A model generated the notes under the pieces. That model did not search any database, was not told the origin of the DNA, and saw nothing but the letters and a program-made list of their open reading frames with translations. This document shows, piece after piece, positions 1-6,043 of a DNA stretch of 8,099 nt. This DNA comes from Chitinophagia bacterium (GTDB taxonomy: Bacteria > Bacteroidota > Bacteroidia > Chitinophagales > Chitinophagaceae), in contig RGMU01000062.1 of NCBI GenBank assembly GCA_010021705.1, positions 1-8,099 on the forward strand, in the 5' to 3' direction. Every line of letters starts with the position of its first letter. Position 1 is the first letter of the stretch. A program made the position numbers and the translations under genes.

Positions 1-306
1 GGCTTCCTCGATCTCGCGCGTGCCCAGGCGGTGGCCGGCGACGTTGATCACGTCGTCGGTGCGCCCCAGGATGAAGTAGTAGCCGTCGGCGTCGCGCACT
101 GCCCAGTCAAAGGTGCTGTACACGAGGCGGTTGGGAATGCTCTTCCAATAGGTATTCACAAAGCGCGCATCGTCGCGCCACACGGTTTGCATGCAACCGG
201 GGGGCAGCGGCCCCTCCAGGGTGAGCACGCCTTTTTTATCGGGCCCGAGCAGCTCTTCGCCGGTCTCGTTGTCCAGCAGTTTGGCGTTGTAGCCGTACAT
301 GGGCAC
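1..306 (-). CDS. prpE: Propionate-CoA ligase (PrpE) internal fragment, GC-rich, foreign-looking
   Basis: Read on the minus strand, about 100 residues match the C-terminal half of the adenylating domain of PrpE, the AMP-forming enzyme that makes propionyl-CoA from propionate, ATP and CoA. Visible landmarks are the P-L-P-P-G-C-M-Q-T-V-W segment, Y-S-T-F-D-W, D-G-Y-Y-F-I-L, and the acetyl/propionyl-CoA synthetase A8 core GRTDDVINVAGHRLGTRE. The ATP-binding half, the start and the end (including the catalytic lysine region) are absent: the fragment begins at a fusion point and runs off the left edge. Third codon positions are mostly G or C, unlike every other gene here, and the wording resembles beta- or gammaproteobacterial PrpE. 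It has no start codon or promoter of its own and is in frame with the lipoprotein upstream. Family call is very firm; biological reality of the arrangement is doubtful. Confidence 0.88.
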   Translation of the reverse strand, partial: MPMYGYNAKLLDNETGEELLGPDKKGVLTLEGPLPPGCMQTVWRDDARFVNTYWKSIPNRLVYSTFDWAVRDADGYYFILGRTDDVINVAGHRLGTREIEEA

Positions 307-825
307 ATAGTAGGCATGCGGGCGCGTTAAATAGGCTAACAGCAATAGCGAACCAAACGAAACATGCGGGTGGTAATACTCATAAGTGGCACCGCAATAG
401 GCGGGTGTACCTTGTATTTGCAAGCCGGCAGTTTGGCTATTGTTGTCGGGGGTAACGGTAAGCCTTGCTACCAACACTGCCGGATTAACGGCAGCGTCTT
501 TTATTTCTAACTGGTTGTTGCCGGTTTCGGTAACGTTAAGGAAGTCTATTTGCCCGTCTTTGTCTAAGTCTAAGTTGTTGATATTTTTAGACGGGTCGTT
601 AATATTCTGCTCTAATACCGCAGGGTCGGTGCTTTGCTGCACAATATCAGCCAAAGCGTTCACGTCAAATGCTGCGTTGCTTTCATCAGCTTCTATGTTT
701 ACGTCATTTTGAATTGGATTGACCGTTACATGATTATGCTGACGCGGATAACGGTTGTCGTTACAGCTACATCCTGCTAAGAATAAAGCAAGGAAACTGC
801 TGATGACTACGAAATAAGATTTCAT
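1..825 (-). CDS. Bacteroidota lipoprotein (residues 1 to ~173) running in frame into a PrpE fragment; open at left edge
   Basis: The frame opens with ATG at 825 and has no stop through base 1 (275 codons). Residues 1-19 form a lipoprotein signal peptide: K2, a hydrophobic core, and lipobox L-A-G-C with Cys19 as the lipidation site; a second Cys follows at 21. The mature part is rich in Asn and Asp and has a calcium-loop-like DLDKDGQID at 86-94 (DxDxDGxxD spacing). It ends in a hydrophobic patch and an R-P-H-A-Y-Y motif at 168-173. I recall similar uncharacterised Chitinophagaceae lipoproteins with the 'NNLDLDxDGxxDxLNVTE' core and a C-terminal Tyr/Pro-rich tail, but cannot name the family. 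From about residue 174 the protein becomes propionate-CoA ligase, so the native C-terminus is missing. Probable location of the intact lipoprotein: outer membrane or periplasm. A perfect -7 promoter element lies about 30 bases upstream of the start. The start choice is firm because of the signal peptide; the function is unknown. Confidence 0.75.
   Translation of the reverse strand, partial: MKSYFVVISSFLALFLAGCSCNDNRYPRQHNHVTVNPIQNDVNIEADESNAAFDVNALADIVQQSTDPAVLEQNINDPSKNINNLDLDKDGQIDFLNVTETGNNQLEIKDAAVNPAVLVARLTVTPDNNSQTAGLQIQGTPAYCGATYEYYHPHVSFGSLLLLAYLTRPHAYYVPMYGYNAKLLDNETGEELLGPDKKGVLTLEGPLPPGCMQTVWRDDARFVNTYWKSIPNRLVYSTFDWAVRDADGYYFILGRTDDVINVAGHRLGTREIEEA
286..306 (-). other. Probable chimeric breakpoint between Bacteroidota lipoprotein and proteobacterial-type prpE
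   Basis: Base composition changes abruptly here, from AT-biased codons above about 325 to GC-biased codons below about 300. The codons in this span read V-P-M-Y-G-Y-N. PrpE proteins typically carry V-P-M-Y/F-G-Y-N at this place, and the lipoprotein family, as I recall it, continues after R-P-H with Y-Y-x-x-P-x-x-Y-G-Y-like residues. The exact breakpoint is therefore hidden in shared sequence. Confidence 0.6.
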
Positions 826-853
826 ATAAGAACGTATAGCTATCTATACAACA

Positions 854-888
854 CAAAGGTAAAGCTACTTTCGCTCTCAAAACTCAAA
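854..888 (-). promoter_or_regulatory. Bacteroidota-type promoter of the lipoprotein gene
   Basis: On the minus strand a perfect TAnnTTTG -7 element (TACCTTTG, 861-854) lies about 28 bases before the ATG at 825. Two TTTG candidates for the -33 element sit upstream, with 16 bases (881-878) or 23 bases (888-885) between them and the -7 box. The -7 box is convincing; which -33 is used is unclear. Confidence 0.55.
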
Positions 889-932
889 AAGGCATGTAAA
901 TAAATAGTTAAATTGTGTTTTTCGGTATGGAT

Positions 933-963
933 TATACCCCTTTAACGGGTTATTAAGGGTATA
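933..963. repeat. Imperfect inverted repeat in the divergent intergenic region
   Basis: TATACCC (933-939) pairs with GGGTATA (957-963), and TTAA (942-945) with TTAA (953-956), giving an 11-bp stem with a two-base bulge and a 7-base loop. It lies between the lipoprotein (minus) and the small membrane protein gene (plus). No T-run follows on either side, so an operator or a UTR hairpin is likelier than a terminator. The rest of 826-1022 holds only the lipoprotein promoter and AT-rich sequence. Confidence 0.35.
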
Positions 964-1022
964 AAGCGGTATTTACAGCCGTTTTTTCATAGTATTGCGC
1001 TGCGCGCTAAAAGTATAATTTT

Positions 1023-1211
1023 ATGAATGTAAGAGCATTGTTAGATATTGCCATGGGGATAGTTTATTTACTATTTGCCGGCATGGTGTACTATTATAAG
1101 AAGTTTGGCGTGTTTGACTTAGGCATACCTTTAGCTTTAGCCTTAGCGGGCTTATTAGTGCTGTATGGTGGTTTCAGGGTGTATAGAGGTGTGGTGGAAC
1201 TAAGGCGATGA
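1023..1211 (+). CDS. Small two-helix integral membrane protein, uncharacterised
   Basis: The product is 62 residues. Two hydrophobic segments are visible, at about 7-25 (ending in M-V-Y-Y-Y-K-K) and about 32-50 (A-L-A-L-A-G-L-L-V-L-Y-G-G-F), followed by a basic tail, R-V-Y-R-G-V-V-E-L-R-R. The positive-inside pattern (K26-K27 and the Arg-rich C-terminus) suggests a short hairpin, with the termini's sides uncertain because the central charge is also positive. The pattern 'D-I-x-M-G-I-V-Y ... Y-G-G-F-R-x-Y-R' is like small conserved Bacteroidota membrane proteins I have seen described only as hypothetical. It converges on the tfoX-like gene with 10 bases between the stops and is divergent from the lipoprotein. 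ATG 1023 was chosen because it gives the complete first helix; M11 is an alternative. Function unknown. Confidence 0.7.
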   Translation: MNVRALLDIAMGIVYLLFAGMVYYYKKFGVFDLGIPLALALAGLLVLYGGFRVYRGVVELRR

Positions 1212-1221
1212 TAGGAAAAAG

Positions 1222-1566
1222 CTATTTCTTTTTGGACTTAGAAGATGCTGCTTTGGCGTTAAAATCAATAGACAAGCCCATGTAGTAGGCAAAGTCTTTT
1301 TCTGCATCTAATGCGCTTAAAGATACCATTACAAAGCCCCTCATGGTTTTGGCACTCATGTCCATAGAGCGGCAACCGGGCTTTGCAGCTACTTCATCGT
1401 GTATGTCAGGGTCTATACGGCACATTAGCTCGTCTTTTTTAACGCCTACGCACATTTTATCGTTGTACATAAAGGTAATGCCCCCCATCATTTTTTTCTC
1501 TTCCACATTGGGCAGTTTTGCCATGTAGTCTCTTACGCGTGCTGCTAATTGTTCGTTATATGCCAT
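1222..1566 (-). CDS. TfoX/Sxy family N-terminal domain protein
   Basis: The 114-residue product is a stand-alone TfoX N-terminal domain. Diagnostic stretches are L-P-N-V-E-E-K-K-M-M-G-G-I-T-F-M at 18-33, K-M-C-V-G-V at 37-42, the L-M-C-R-I-D-P segment at 47-53, and M-R-G-F-V-M-V at 75-81, closing with a Lys/Ser tail at 107-114. In Gammaproteobacteria TfoX/Sxy is a competence co-activator with two domains; short versions like this one are widespread in bacteria and have no settled role, so competence should not be inferred. The length fits the single-domain subfamily. It follows yajC on the same strand after an 80-base gap holding a weak terminator, so it is either its own unit or reached by readthrough. 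The ATG at 1566 matches the usual M-A-Y-N/D-E start of the family. Confidence 0.88.
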   Translation of the reverse strand: MAYNEQLAARVRDYMAKLPNVEEKKMMGGITFMYNDKMCVGVKKDELMCRIDPDIHDEVAAKPGCRSMDMSAKTMRGFVMVSLSALDAEKDFAYYMGLSIDFNAKAASSKSKKK

Positions 1567-1586
1567 ATCAAAAGAATTGAAGGCTT

Positions 1587-1621
1587 AAAAATAGAGGCTT
1601 GCCTCCAATTTTTCATGGAGG
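1587..1621 (-). terminator. Weak hairpin terminator after yajC
   Basis: On the minus strand GAGGC-AA-GCCTC (1605-1594; in practice a 4-bp stem with a 4-base loop) is followed at once by TATTTTTAA, as in an intrinsic terminator. A competing stem, CCTCCA (1602-1607) with TGGAGG (1616-1621), overlaps it, so the two folds exclude each other. Stems are short; the call rests mostly on position between yajC and the tfoX-like gene. Confidence 0.4.
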
Positions 1622-1645
1622 GCTGAATAATGGTGTAAAAGGAGC

Positions 1646-1987
1646 TTATTTGCTTGTGGCTTCGGAGGCTGGGCTATTTTTTTTGCGATAGGCTGCGGTT
1701 TGCTCGTAAGAAATGGCAGAGCGTTCCATTTTAATAAAGCTGCCCTTGCCTATTTCCACCTGCAATGTGCCGTCTTCGTAAATGCGGGTGATGGTGCCAT
1801 GAATTCCTCCGGTGGTGATAATATATTCACCAGTGCCCATAGCATCGGTAAATGCTTTTTGTTCTTTGGCACGCTTTTGCTGGGGGCGTATCATAAAAAA
1901 GTACATGACAACAAACATAAGCGTCATCATGAGGGGGAAAGTTAGTTCGCTGCCCGGAGGCTTAGCGGCAAGAAGAATGGAATACAT
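1646..1987 (-). CDS. yajC: YajC, Sec translocon accessory subunit
   Basis: The protein has 113 residues. One membrane helix at about 17-33 runs into the family signature F-F-M-I-R-P-Q-Q-K-R (30-39), followed by the small cytoplasmic domain with G-T-G-E-Y-I-I-T-T-G-G-I-H-G-T-I (51-66) and the E-D-G-T-L-Q-V-E-I motif (71-79). YajC associates with SecDF-YidC at the inner membrane and is dispensable in E. coli. It is the last gene of the nusB operon, 13 bases after the DUF1573 gene. The length is normal. ATG 1987 gives a short periplasmic N-terminus before the helix, as expected. Confidence 0.96.
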   Translation of the reverse strand: MYSILLAAKPPGSELTFPLMMTLMFVVMYFFMIRPQQKRAKEQKAFTDAMGTGEYIITTGGIHGTITRIYEDGTLQVEIGKGSFIKMERSAISYEQTAAYRKKNSPASEATSK

Positions 1988-2000
1988 ATAAAAATAAAAA

Positions 2001-2465
2001 TTATTTATCGGTGTTTACGTTTCCTTTGATGTAAAGGATGTGAATATTTTTTAGCGTATTGGCTTGTATGGTAACGGTTTTGGTTTGTGCACCGGCTTTG
2101 CCGGCAGAGTTAAAGGTAACTTTGATAGTGCCGGCAGCATTAGGTGCTATGGGTTCTTTAGGATATTCCGGCACTGTACAGCCACATGAACCAGCTGCAC
2201 CGCTGATAAATAGGGGCGTTTTGCCGTTGTTTTTGAAGGAGAATTGGTGGGCTACTGTTTCGCCTTCTTTGATAGTGCCAAATTCATAGAGTGTATCGGT
2301 AAAGTCCATTGTAGGTTTGCGGGCTGCCGAAACAGTGTCTAAGCCTGATGCCGTGTGCGGATTGCTAATAAGCTCGCTTGCGGGTAGGCTATTATCTTTT
2401 TTATCCTTTTTAGGGCTGTTGCAAGCTATAAAAGCCAAAAGAAGTAAAATAGTAAACCGTTTCAT
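2001..2465 (-). CDS. DUF1573 lipoprotein
   Basis: The product has 154 residues. The N-terminus M-K-R-F-T-I-L-L-L-L-A-F-I-A-C is a lipoprotein signal with Cys15 as the probable lipid anchor; the lipobox has F at -3, slightly off consensus. A charged, flexible linker (16-50) follows. Residues 53-150 form the Ig-like beta-sandwich called DUF1573, with F-G-T-I-K-E-G-E-T (62-70), F-S-F-K-N-N-G-K-T-P-L (75-85) and the hallmark S-C-G-C-T-V-P-E-Y-P-K-E-P-I (93-106). Proteins of this family are very common in Bacteroidota; their job is not established. It lies between nusB (16-base gap) and yajC (13-base gap) in one operon, an arrangement I recall as widely conserved in the phylum. The cell-envelope location is inferred from the signal. 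Confidence 0.92.
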   Translation of the reverse strand: MKRFTILLLLAFIACNSPKKDKKDNSLPASELISNPHTASGLDTVSAARKPTMDFTDTLYEFGTIKEGETVAHQFSFKNNGKTPLFISGAAGSCGCTVPEYPKEPIAPNAAGTIKVTFNSAGKAGAQTKTVTIQANTLKNIHILYIKGNVNTDK

Positions 2466-2481
2466 TACTTTTACCAGAAAA

Positions 2482-3426
2482 TTATCCGTTAGATTTTAGG
2501 TTTGTTTTATTGATTAATTGATTGGCAGTTAAGTCTTTAAGAATATTATCTAAAACACCATTTACAAACTGCCCGCTATTAGGGGTGCTATAGCTTTTAG
2601 CAATTTCTATATATTCGTTGATAGTGGCAATGGTGGGTATGGTTTCAAAATAGAGAAACTCACACACGCCCAATTTTAACAATATCATATCAATGACGGC
2701 TATGCGGTCTTCGTCCCAATTTTTGAGTTTTGGCGCAATCCATTTATCACAGTAGCTATCTTTTTCAATTACTGCCTGCAATAATTCTTTGCCGTATTCT
2801 ACATATTCCTGAACCACATAGTTGGTTAGTGCATCGTCATTGTTTTTCTTAAACAAATTGGACATTAAGCGGTATACGGGTTCTATATTGAGTTCCCACC
2901 CTAAAATTTCGTCAGAAAAAAGGGCTTGTATATTTTCATTTTCCAGCACTACTTTGTTCCACAAAGTTTCAATAATTTTTCTGTCGCTACTACTATCGGT
3001 GGTAGGTAGCACTTTATAAGCATTATACTCTTCTGTGGCAGTAAGCAGCTGGTAGGCTGATTTAATGAGGTCTTGGTTATTAAAATTTTCTAAGCGATTC
3101 TTGGTGCTAATTTTTTGATAGACTTCCGATTGCTCTATTTTTTGAATAAACGAATTGTCTGCTAACGAAACAGTAGAAGTGGGACGTGAGGTGGGTTTGA
3201 GGTATTTTTTCTGCGCCCTGCCGGCTACTATTTGGTCATAATGCACAATTCTTATTAAATAATGGATAGCAATGTAATAGTTTAATGCAATTTGCTCTAC
3301 CTTATCTTCAAATATGTTTTGTGTTTTGGTGATAGTTGTATTAATATTTTCAAAAGCACTATCACTGTAGTTCAACGAATATAGTGTTTGCATCACCAAT
3401 ACACGAATGTGCCGTCTGCTTATCAT
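2482..3426 (-). CDS. nusB: NusB, transcription antitermination factor (long Bacteroidota form)
   Basis: NusB pairs with NusE (ribosomal protein S10) and binds boxA RNA to keep RNA polymerase processive, chiefly on rRNA operons. The N-terminal helix has the arginine-rich signature R-R-H-I-R-V-L-V-M-Q-T-L-Y (4-16). The conserved C-terminal half is plain: D-E-D-R-I-A-V-I-D-M-I-L-L-K-L-G (238-253), I-P-T-I-A-T-I-N-E-Y-I-E-I-A-K (263-277) and N-S-G-Q-F-V-N-G-V-L-D (283-293). At 314 residues it is more than twice the length of E. coli NusB (about 139); the extra roughly 150 residues lie between these halves, which is usual in Bacteroidota. It is first in the operon nusB - DUF1573 - yajC, with a -7 element about 33 bases before the ATG. 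Confidence 0.96.
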   Translation of the reverse strand: MISRRHIRVLVMQTLYSLNYSDSAFENINTTITKTQNIFEDKVEQIALNYYIAIHYLIRIVHYDQIVAGRAQKKYLKPTSRPTSTVSLADNSFIQKIEQSEVYQKISTKNRLENFNNQDLIKSAYQLLTATEEYNAYKVLPTTDSSSDRKIIETLWNKVVLENENIQALFSDEILGWELNIEPVYRLMSNLFKKNNDDALTNYVVQEYVEYGKELLQAVIEKDSYCDKWIAPKLKNWDEDRIAVIDMILLKLGVCEFLYFETIPTIATINEYIEIAKSYSTPNSGQFVNGVLDNILKDLTANQLINKTNLKSNG

Positions 3427-3458
3427 GGTATAAAAAGAACACTATTTTTTTGAGCGCG

Positions 3459-3492
3459 CAAAAGTAAGGAAATTTTGTTATCCGTGAGGCAA
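3459..3492 (-). promoter_or_regulatory. Bacteroidota-type promoter of the nusB operon
   Basis: The minus strand carries TACTTTTG (3466-3459), a perfect TAnnTTTG -7 box, with a TTG (3492-3490) 23 bases upstream as a possible -33 element, at the long end of the accepted spacing. The start codon at 3426 would leave a leader of roughly 25-30 bases, T-rich and without a Shine-Dalgarno site. Confidence 0.55.
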
Positions 3493-3539
3493 TTAACAGC
3501 TACTTTTTTAATTATACGGGTATAATGCACCTATACAAA

Positions 3540-3561
3540 CGTAAAATGTATTTATTTTACG
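3540..3561. repeat. Perfect 8-bp inverted repeat upstream of the TPR glycosyltransferase gene
   Basis: CGTAAAAT (3540-3547) and ATTTTACG (3554-3561) are perfect reverse complements separated by GTATTT. The repeat ends 35 bases before the ATG at 3597. The right arm overlaps TACGCTTG (3558-3565), one mismatch from the TAnnTTTG -7 consensus, so the repeat could be an operator over the promoter, or a hairpin at the start of the mRNA. No good -33 element was found for this gene. Confidence 0.4.
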
Positions 3562-3596
3562 CTTGGTTTCCGAAAGTTAATTAATCCATAGCACAC

Positions 3597-5873
3597 ATGG
3601 CAAAAAAGAATAAACCGATTAATCGCCCCCAAACACCTCCTATACCAACTGCAAAGCCCAATACACGCCCTGCAACAACGGCTAATTACGAACCGAATAG
3701 CGGAAAACGAGCCATACCCTTGTTTGCCGTGCTTAGCCTAATACTATCGGCAGTGTGTATGGTGCTGTATTTCAACACCTTGCAGCATGGTTTTGTGTTA
3801 GATGACCTGATTATGGTGCAAAAAAATAGCATAGTGGCAAAGGGCTTTGAAGGTATTATGGAGTTGCTAACCACACCACACATGAGGGGCTATTTGGTAA
3901 TACCTAACGATACCTATCGCCCGCTGTCTTTGGTGATGTTTGCCATAGAGCGCGGTTTGTTTGGGGTAAGCCCTATGGCACATCACTTTTTTAACATTGT
4001 GGTATATGCGCTTTGTTGCATTACGCTGTTTAAGTTTTTGCACCGGTTTATGGAGGAAAAATATATATGGGCAGCCTTTGCGGGGGCAATGCTGTTTGCC
4101 GTTCATCCGGTTCATACCGATGTGGTAGCCAACATTAAAAGCCGCGATGAGTTGCTTTGCTTTCTGTTTGCATTTTGGGGACTTAATAGGGTATTAAACT
4201 ACCTGAATACCGGTAAAATGACGAGTGTGTTGCAAGCCATGCTCCTGTTTTATCTATCGTTTATATCAAAAGAAAATGTGATTAGCTATGTGGGTGTGGT
4301 GCCTTTTATGTGCTATTTTTTCAAAAAAGCGTCAGTGCAGCAAACGCTTTTTGCCTCCGGTAGCATTGTGGTGGCTGCGGTAGTGTTTATTATTGTAAGA
4401 AAGGTGGTGTTAGACGCTTATGATGCAGATTCGTCAAAGGAAATAGAGTTCATAGACAATGCCTTAGTAAAGGCAAATTTTATGGAAAGGTTATTAACTT
4501 CAGTGGTGATTTCGGGTAAATACTTGCAGCTGTTGTTTGTGCCTTATCCGCTTGTTTGCAATTATTCCTATAATGCTATACCTATGGCATCGCTAACCGA
4601 TGTTAGATTTTGGGTTAGTTTTTCAATGTATAGCGGTTTAATTTATGTGGCGGTGCAGGGGCTTAGGCAAAAGTTAGCGTATTCCTACGCCCTACCTATT
4701 GGCTTTTTCTTAATGACTATTGCCCTTTTTAACAATATGTTTATTCTTATTGGTGCTGAAATGGGGGAACGCTTTTTGTTTATTCCATCTGCCGGTGTGG
4801 GCATGGCGTTGGCATTTTTTGTAAAACAGCTGATAGACAAGCACGAAATTAGGCTTGGTAATGACTTTATGCCTGCCTTGAACAACAAGGTGGCTTATTT
4901 GCTGTTACCACTATGCGTGGTATTTAGCACGCTTACCATTGCACGCAATAAAGATTGGGCAGATAATTTGACGCTGTATAAAGCAGATTTACCCAAATCA
5001 CCCAACGACTGTCGCCTTCAATACTACATAGGCACGGCAATGGCAGAGGAGCTTTATGTTAAAGAGACAGATGAGCAAAAACGCAGAGCGATAGATAGCG
5101 AGGCATTGGGATATATTAGAAAAGCAATTAGTATGTACCCCCACTTTGCAGAAGCCAATGCAGAATGCGGTAGAATTTATGACCGTTTGCGGATGTTTGA
5201 CTCTGCGGAATATTATGATAAGCAAGCCTTACTCCTTAATCCTAAGCACTCTGTTGCCATGAACAATTTGGGTAGTGTGTATTTAGAGTCGGGGAAGTAC
5301 AAGGAGGCAATAGAGACTTTCCGCCAAACATTGGCTATGGACACCAATATGCACTTGGCTTATTTCAATTTGGCAAGGACTTATTTGCAAATGAAGGCTT
5401 ATGATTCTGTGGCGTATTACTATCACGTATTTTTTAGGTATGAACCCGACAATCCGGATGCGCATCAGGAATTGGGCATGGCGTATTACTTTATGGGCAA
5501 CGGAGATTCCGCGGCGGTACATTTTAGACATGTGCTTAAAGTGCGCCCTGAAGATGCCAATGCAATAAACAACTTAGGGGCTGTATATCTGAATAAGAAG
5601 ATGTATAAAGAGGCGATAGAGCAGTTTGGAAAGTCATTAAAACTTAACCCTAATTATGTGAACGCGTATAGCAATATAGGCAGGGCATATTACTTTAATC
5701 ATCAGTATAACGAAGCCATTAATGCTTTTAGTACTGAAATGAAACTTGACCCTAAAGCCTATAACAACATTCCGTATATAGCTTTGAGTTATCAAGCATT
5801 AGGCAATATGGCAGAAGCCAAGCGCATTGAAGCTATTGCGCAGCAATATTTCCGTGATTTTAAGCTGAATTAG
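3597..5873 (+). CDS. TMTC-like GT-C membrane glycosyltransferase with C-terminal TPR repeats
   Basis: The protein has 758 residues. A basic, Pro-rich cytoplasmic tail (1-38) precedes a first helix at about 41-58. Then comes the GT-C style luminal/periplasmic loop with F-V-L-D-D at 66-70, where the Asp pair is in the place of the acidic catalytic motif, and T-Y-R-P-L-S at 106-111. About eight or nine further helices run to about 449, with H-P-V-H-T-D-V-V-A-N-I-K-S-R-D-E-L (170-186), I-S-K-E-N (223-227) and G-E-R-F-L-F-I-P-S-A-G (390-400). These match the order of motifs in TMTC/DUF1736-type proteins. Residues from about 475 to 745 are TPR repeats (around seven), many with the N-L-G-x-x-Y and Y-x-x-A pattern. 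TMTC proteins in animals transfer mannose from a polyprenyl-phosphate donor to protein; the bacterial substrate is unknown. The gene is monocistronic, divergent from nusB and convergent with a small lipoprotein. The DPM1-like enzyme nearby could supply its donor (inference). Confidence 0.85.
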   Translation: MAKKNKPINRPQTPPIPTAKPNTRPATTANYEPNSGKRAIPLFAVLSLILSAVCMVLYFNTLQHGFVLDDLIMVQKNSIVAKGFEGIMELLTTPHMRGYLVIPNDTYRPLSLVMFAIERGLFGVSPMAHHFFNIVVYALCCITLFKFLHRFMEEKYIWAAFAGAMLFAVHPVHTDVVANIKSRDELLCFLFAFWGLNRVLNYLNTGKMTSVLQAMLLFYLSFISKENVISYVGVVPFMCYFFKKASVQQTLFASGSIVVAAVVFIIVRKVVLDAYDADSSKEIEFIDNALVKANFMERLLTSVVISGKYLQLLFVPYPLVCNYSYNAIPMASLTDVRFWVSFSMYSGLIYVAVQGLRQKLAYSYALPIGFFLMTIALFNNMFILIGAEMGERFLFIPSAGVGMALAFFVKQLIDKHEIRLGNDFMPALNNKVAYLLLPLCVVFSTLTIARNKDWADNLTLYKADLPKSPNDCRLQYYIGTAMAEELYVKETDEQKRRAIDSEALGYIRKAISMYPHFAEANAECGRIYDRLRMFDSAEYYDKQALLLNPKHSVAMNNLGSVYLESGKYKEAIETFRQTLAMDTNMHLAYFNLARTYLQMKAYDSVAYYYHVFFRYEPDNPDAHQELGMAYYFMGNGDSAAVHFRHVLKVRPEDANAINNLGAVYLNKKMYKEAIEQFGKSLKLNPNYVNAYSNIGRAYYFNHQYNEAINAFSTEMKLDPKAYNNIPYIALSYQALGNMAEAKRIEAIAQQYFRDFKLN

Positions 5874-5884
5874 AGAGCCAATTT

Positions 5885-6004
5885 TTAGCTTCTATTATAA
5901 TAAGACCTATGGCGATAGTTGCGCATGGTTCGCCCCATGTAGCAGCCGGTAATAAAGATAATTATAAACGCTAGCGCAATAAGTTTGATGTGTTTTCTTG
6001 CCAT
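5885..6004 (-). CDS. Small 39-residue lipoprotein, unannotated-size gene
   Basis: The minus strand from ATG 6004 to TAA 5885 encodes 39 residues. The N-terminus M-A-R-K-H-I-K is followed by an uninterrupted hydrophobic core (L-I-A-L-A-F-I-I-I-F-I) and a lipobox I-T-G-C, with Cys21 as the lipidation site. The mature peptide is only about 19 residues and strongly basic and aromatic (R-N-Y-R-H-R-S-Y-Y-N-R). The complete signal peptide in frame with a stop argues against chance. It lies 39 bases after the GT2 gene on the same strand and its stop is 11 bases from the stop of the convergent TPR gene. A near-match to the -7 box (TATCTTTA, 7 of 8) lies about 20 bases upstream, but cotranscription with the GT2 gene is as likely. 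Function unknown; membrane-anchored cationic peptide or entericidin-like stress lipoprotein are possibilities only. Confidence 0.68.
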   Translation of the reverse strand: MARKHIKLIALAFIIIFITGCYMGRTMRNYRHRSYYNRS

Positions 6005-6043
6005 ATAGTTTTTTTAAGGGGTAAAGATATTAGGTAATCGCCA

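Noticed and set aside
31..330. Plus-strand open frame of 99 codons in the GC-rich end
   Set aside because: It is the antisense shadow of the PrpE fragment, whose family motifs are unmistakable on the minus strand.
440..712. Plus-strand open frame of 90 codons
   Set aside because: It lies opposite the lipoprotein, which has a signal peptide and promoter; the plus-strand product is Ser/Leu-rich with no recognisable domain.
1216..1233. AAAAAG/CTTTTT inverted repeat between the convergent small membrane protein and tfoX-like genes as a bidirectional terminator
   Set aside because: The 6-bp stem is almost entirely A-T and overlaps the Lys codons at the end of the tfoX-like gene, so it is better explained by codon content.
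1222..1566. TfoX domain as evidence of natural competence
   Set aside because: Single-domain TfoX proteins are widespread and lack the second domain of the competence regulator; no com genes are nearby.
3518..3530. TATAAT-like sequence as an E. coli-type -10 for the TPR gene
   Set aside because: Bacteroidota primary sigma factors use TAnnTTTG, and AT-rich matches to TATAAT are expected by chance here.
5874..5900. Bulged stem between the convergent TPR and small lipoprotein genes as a terminator
   Set aside because: The stem is short with a bulge and no T-run follows on the plus strand.
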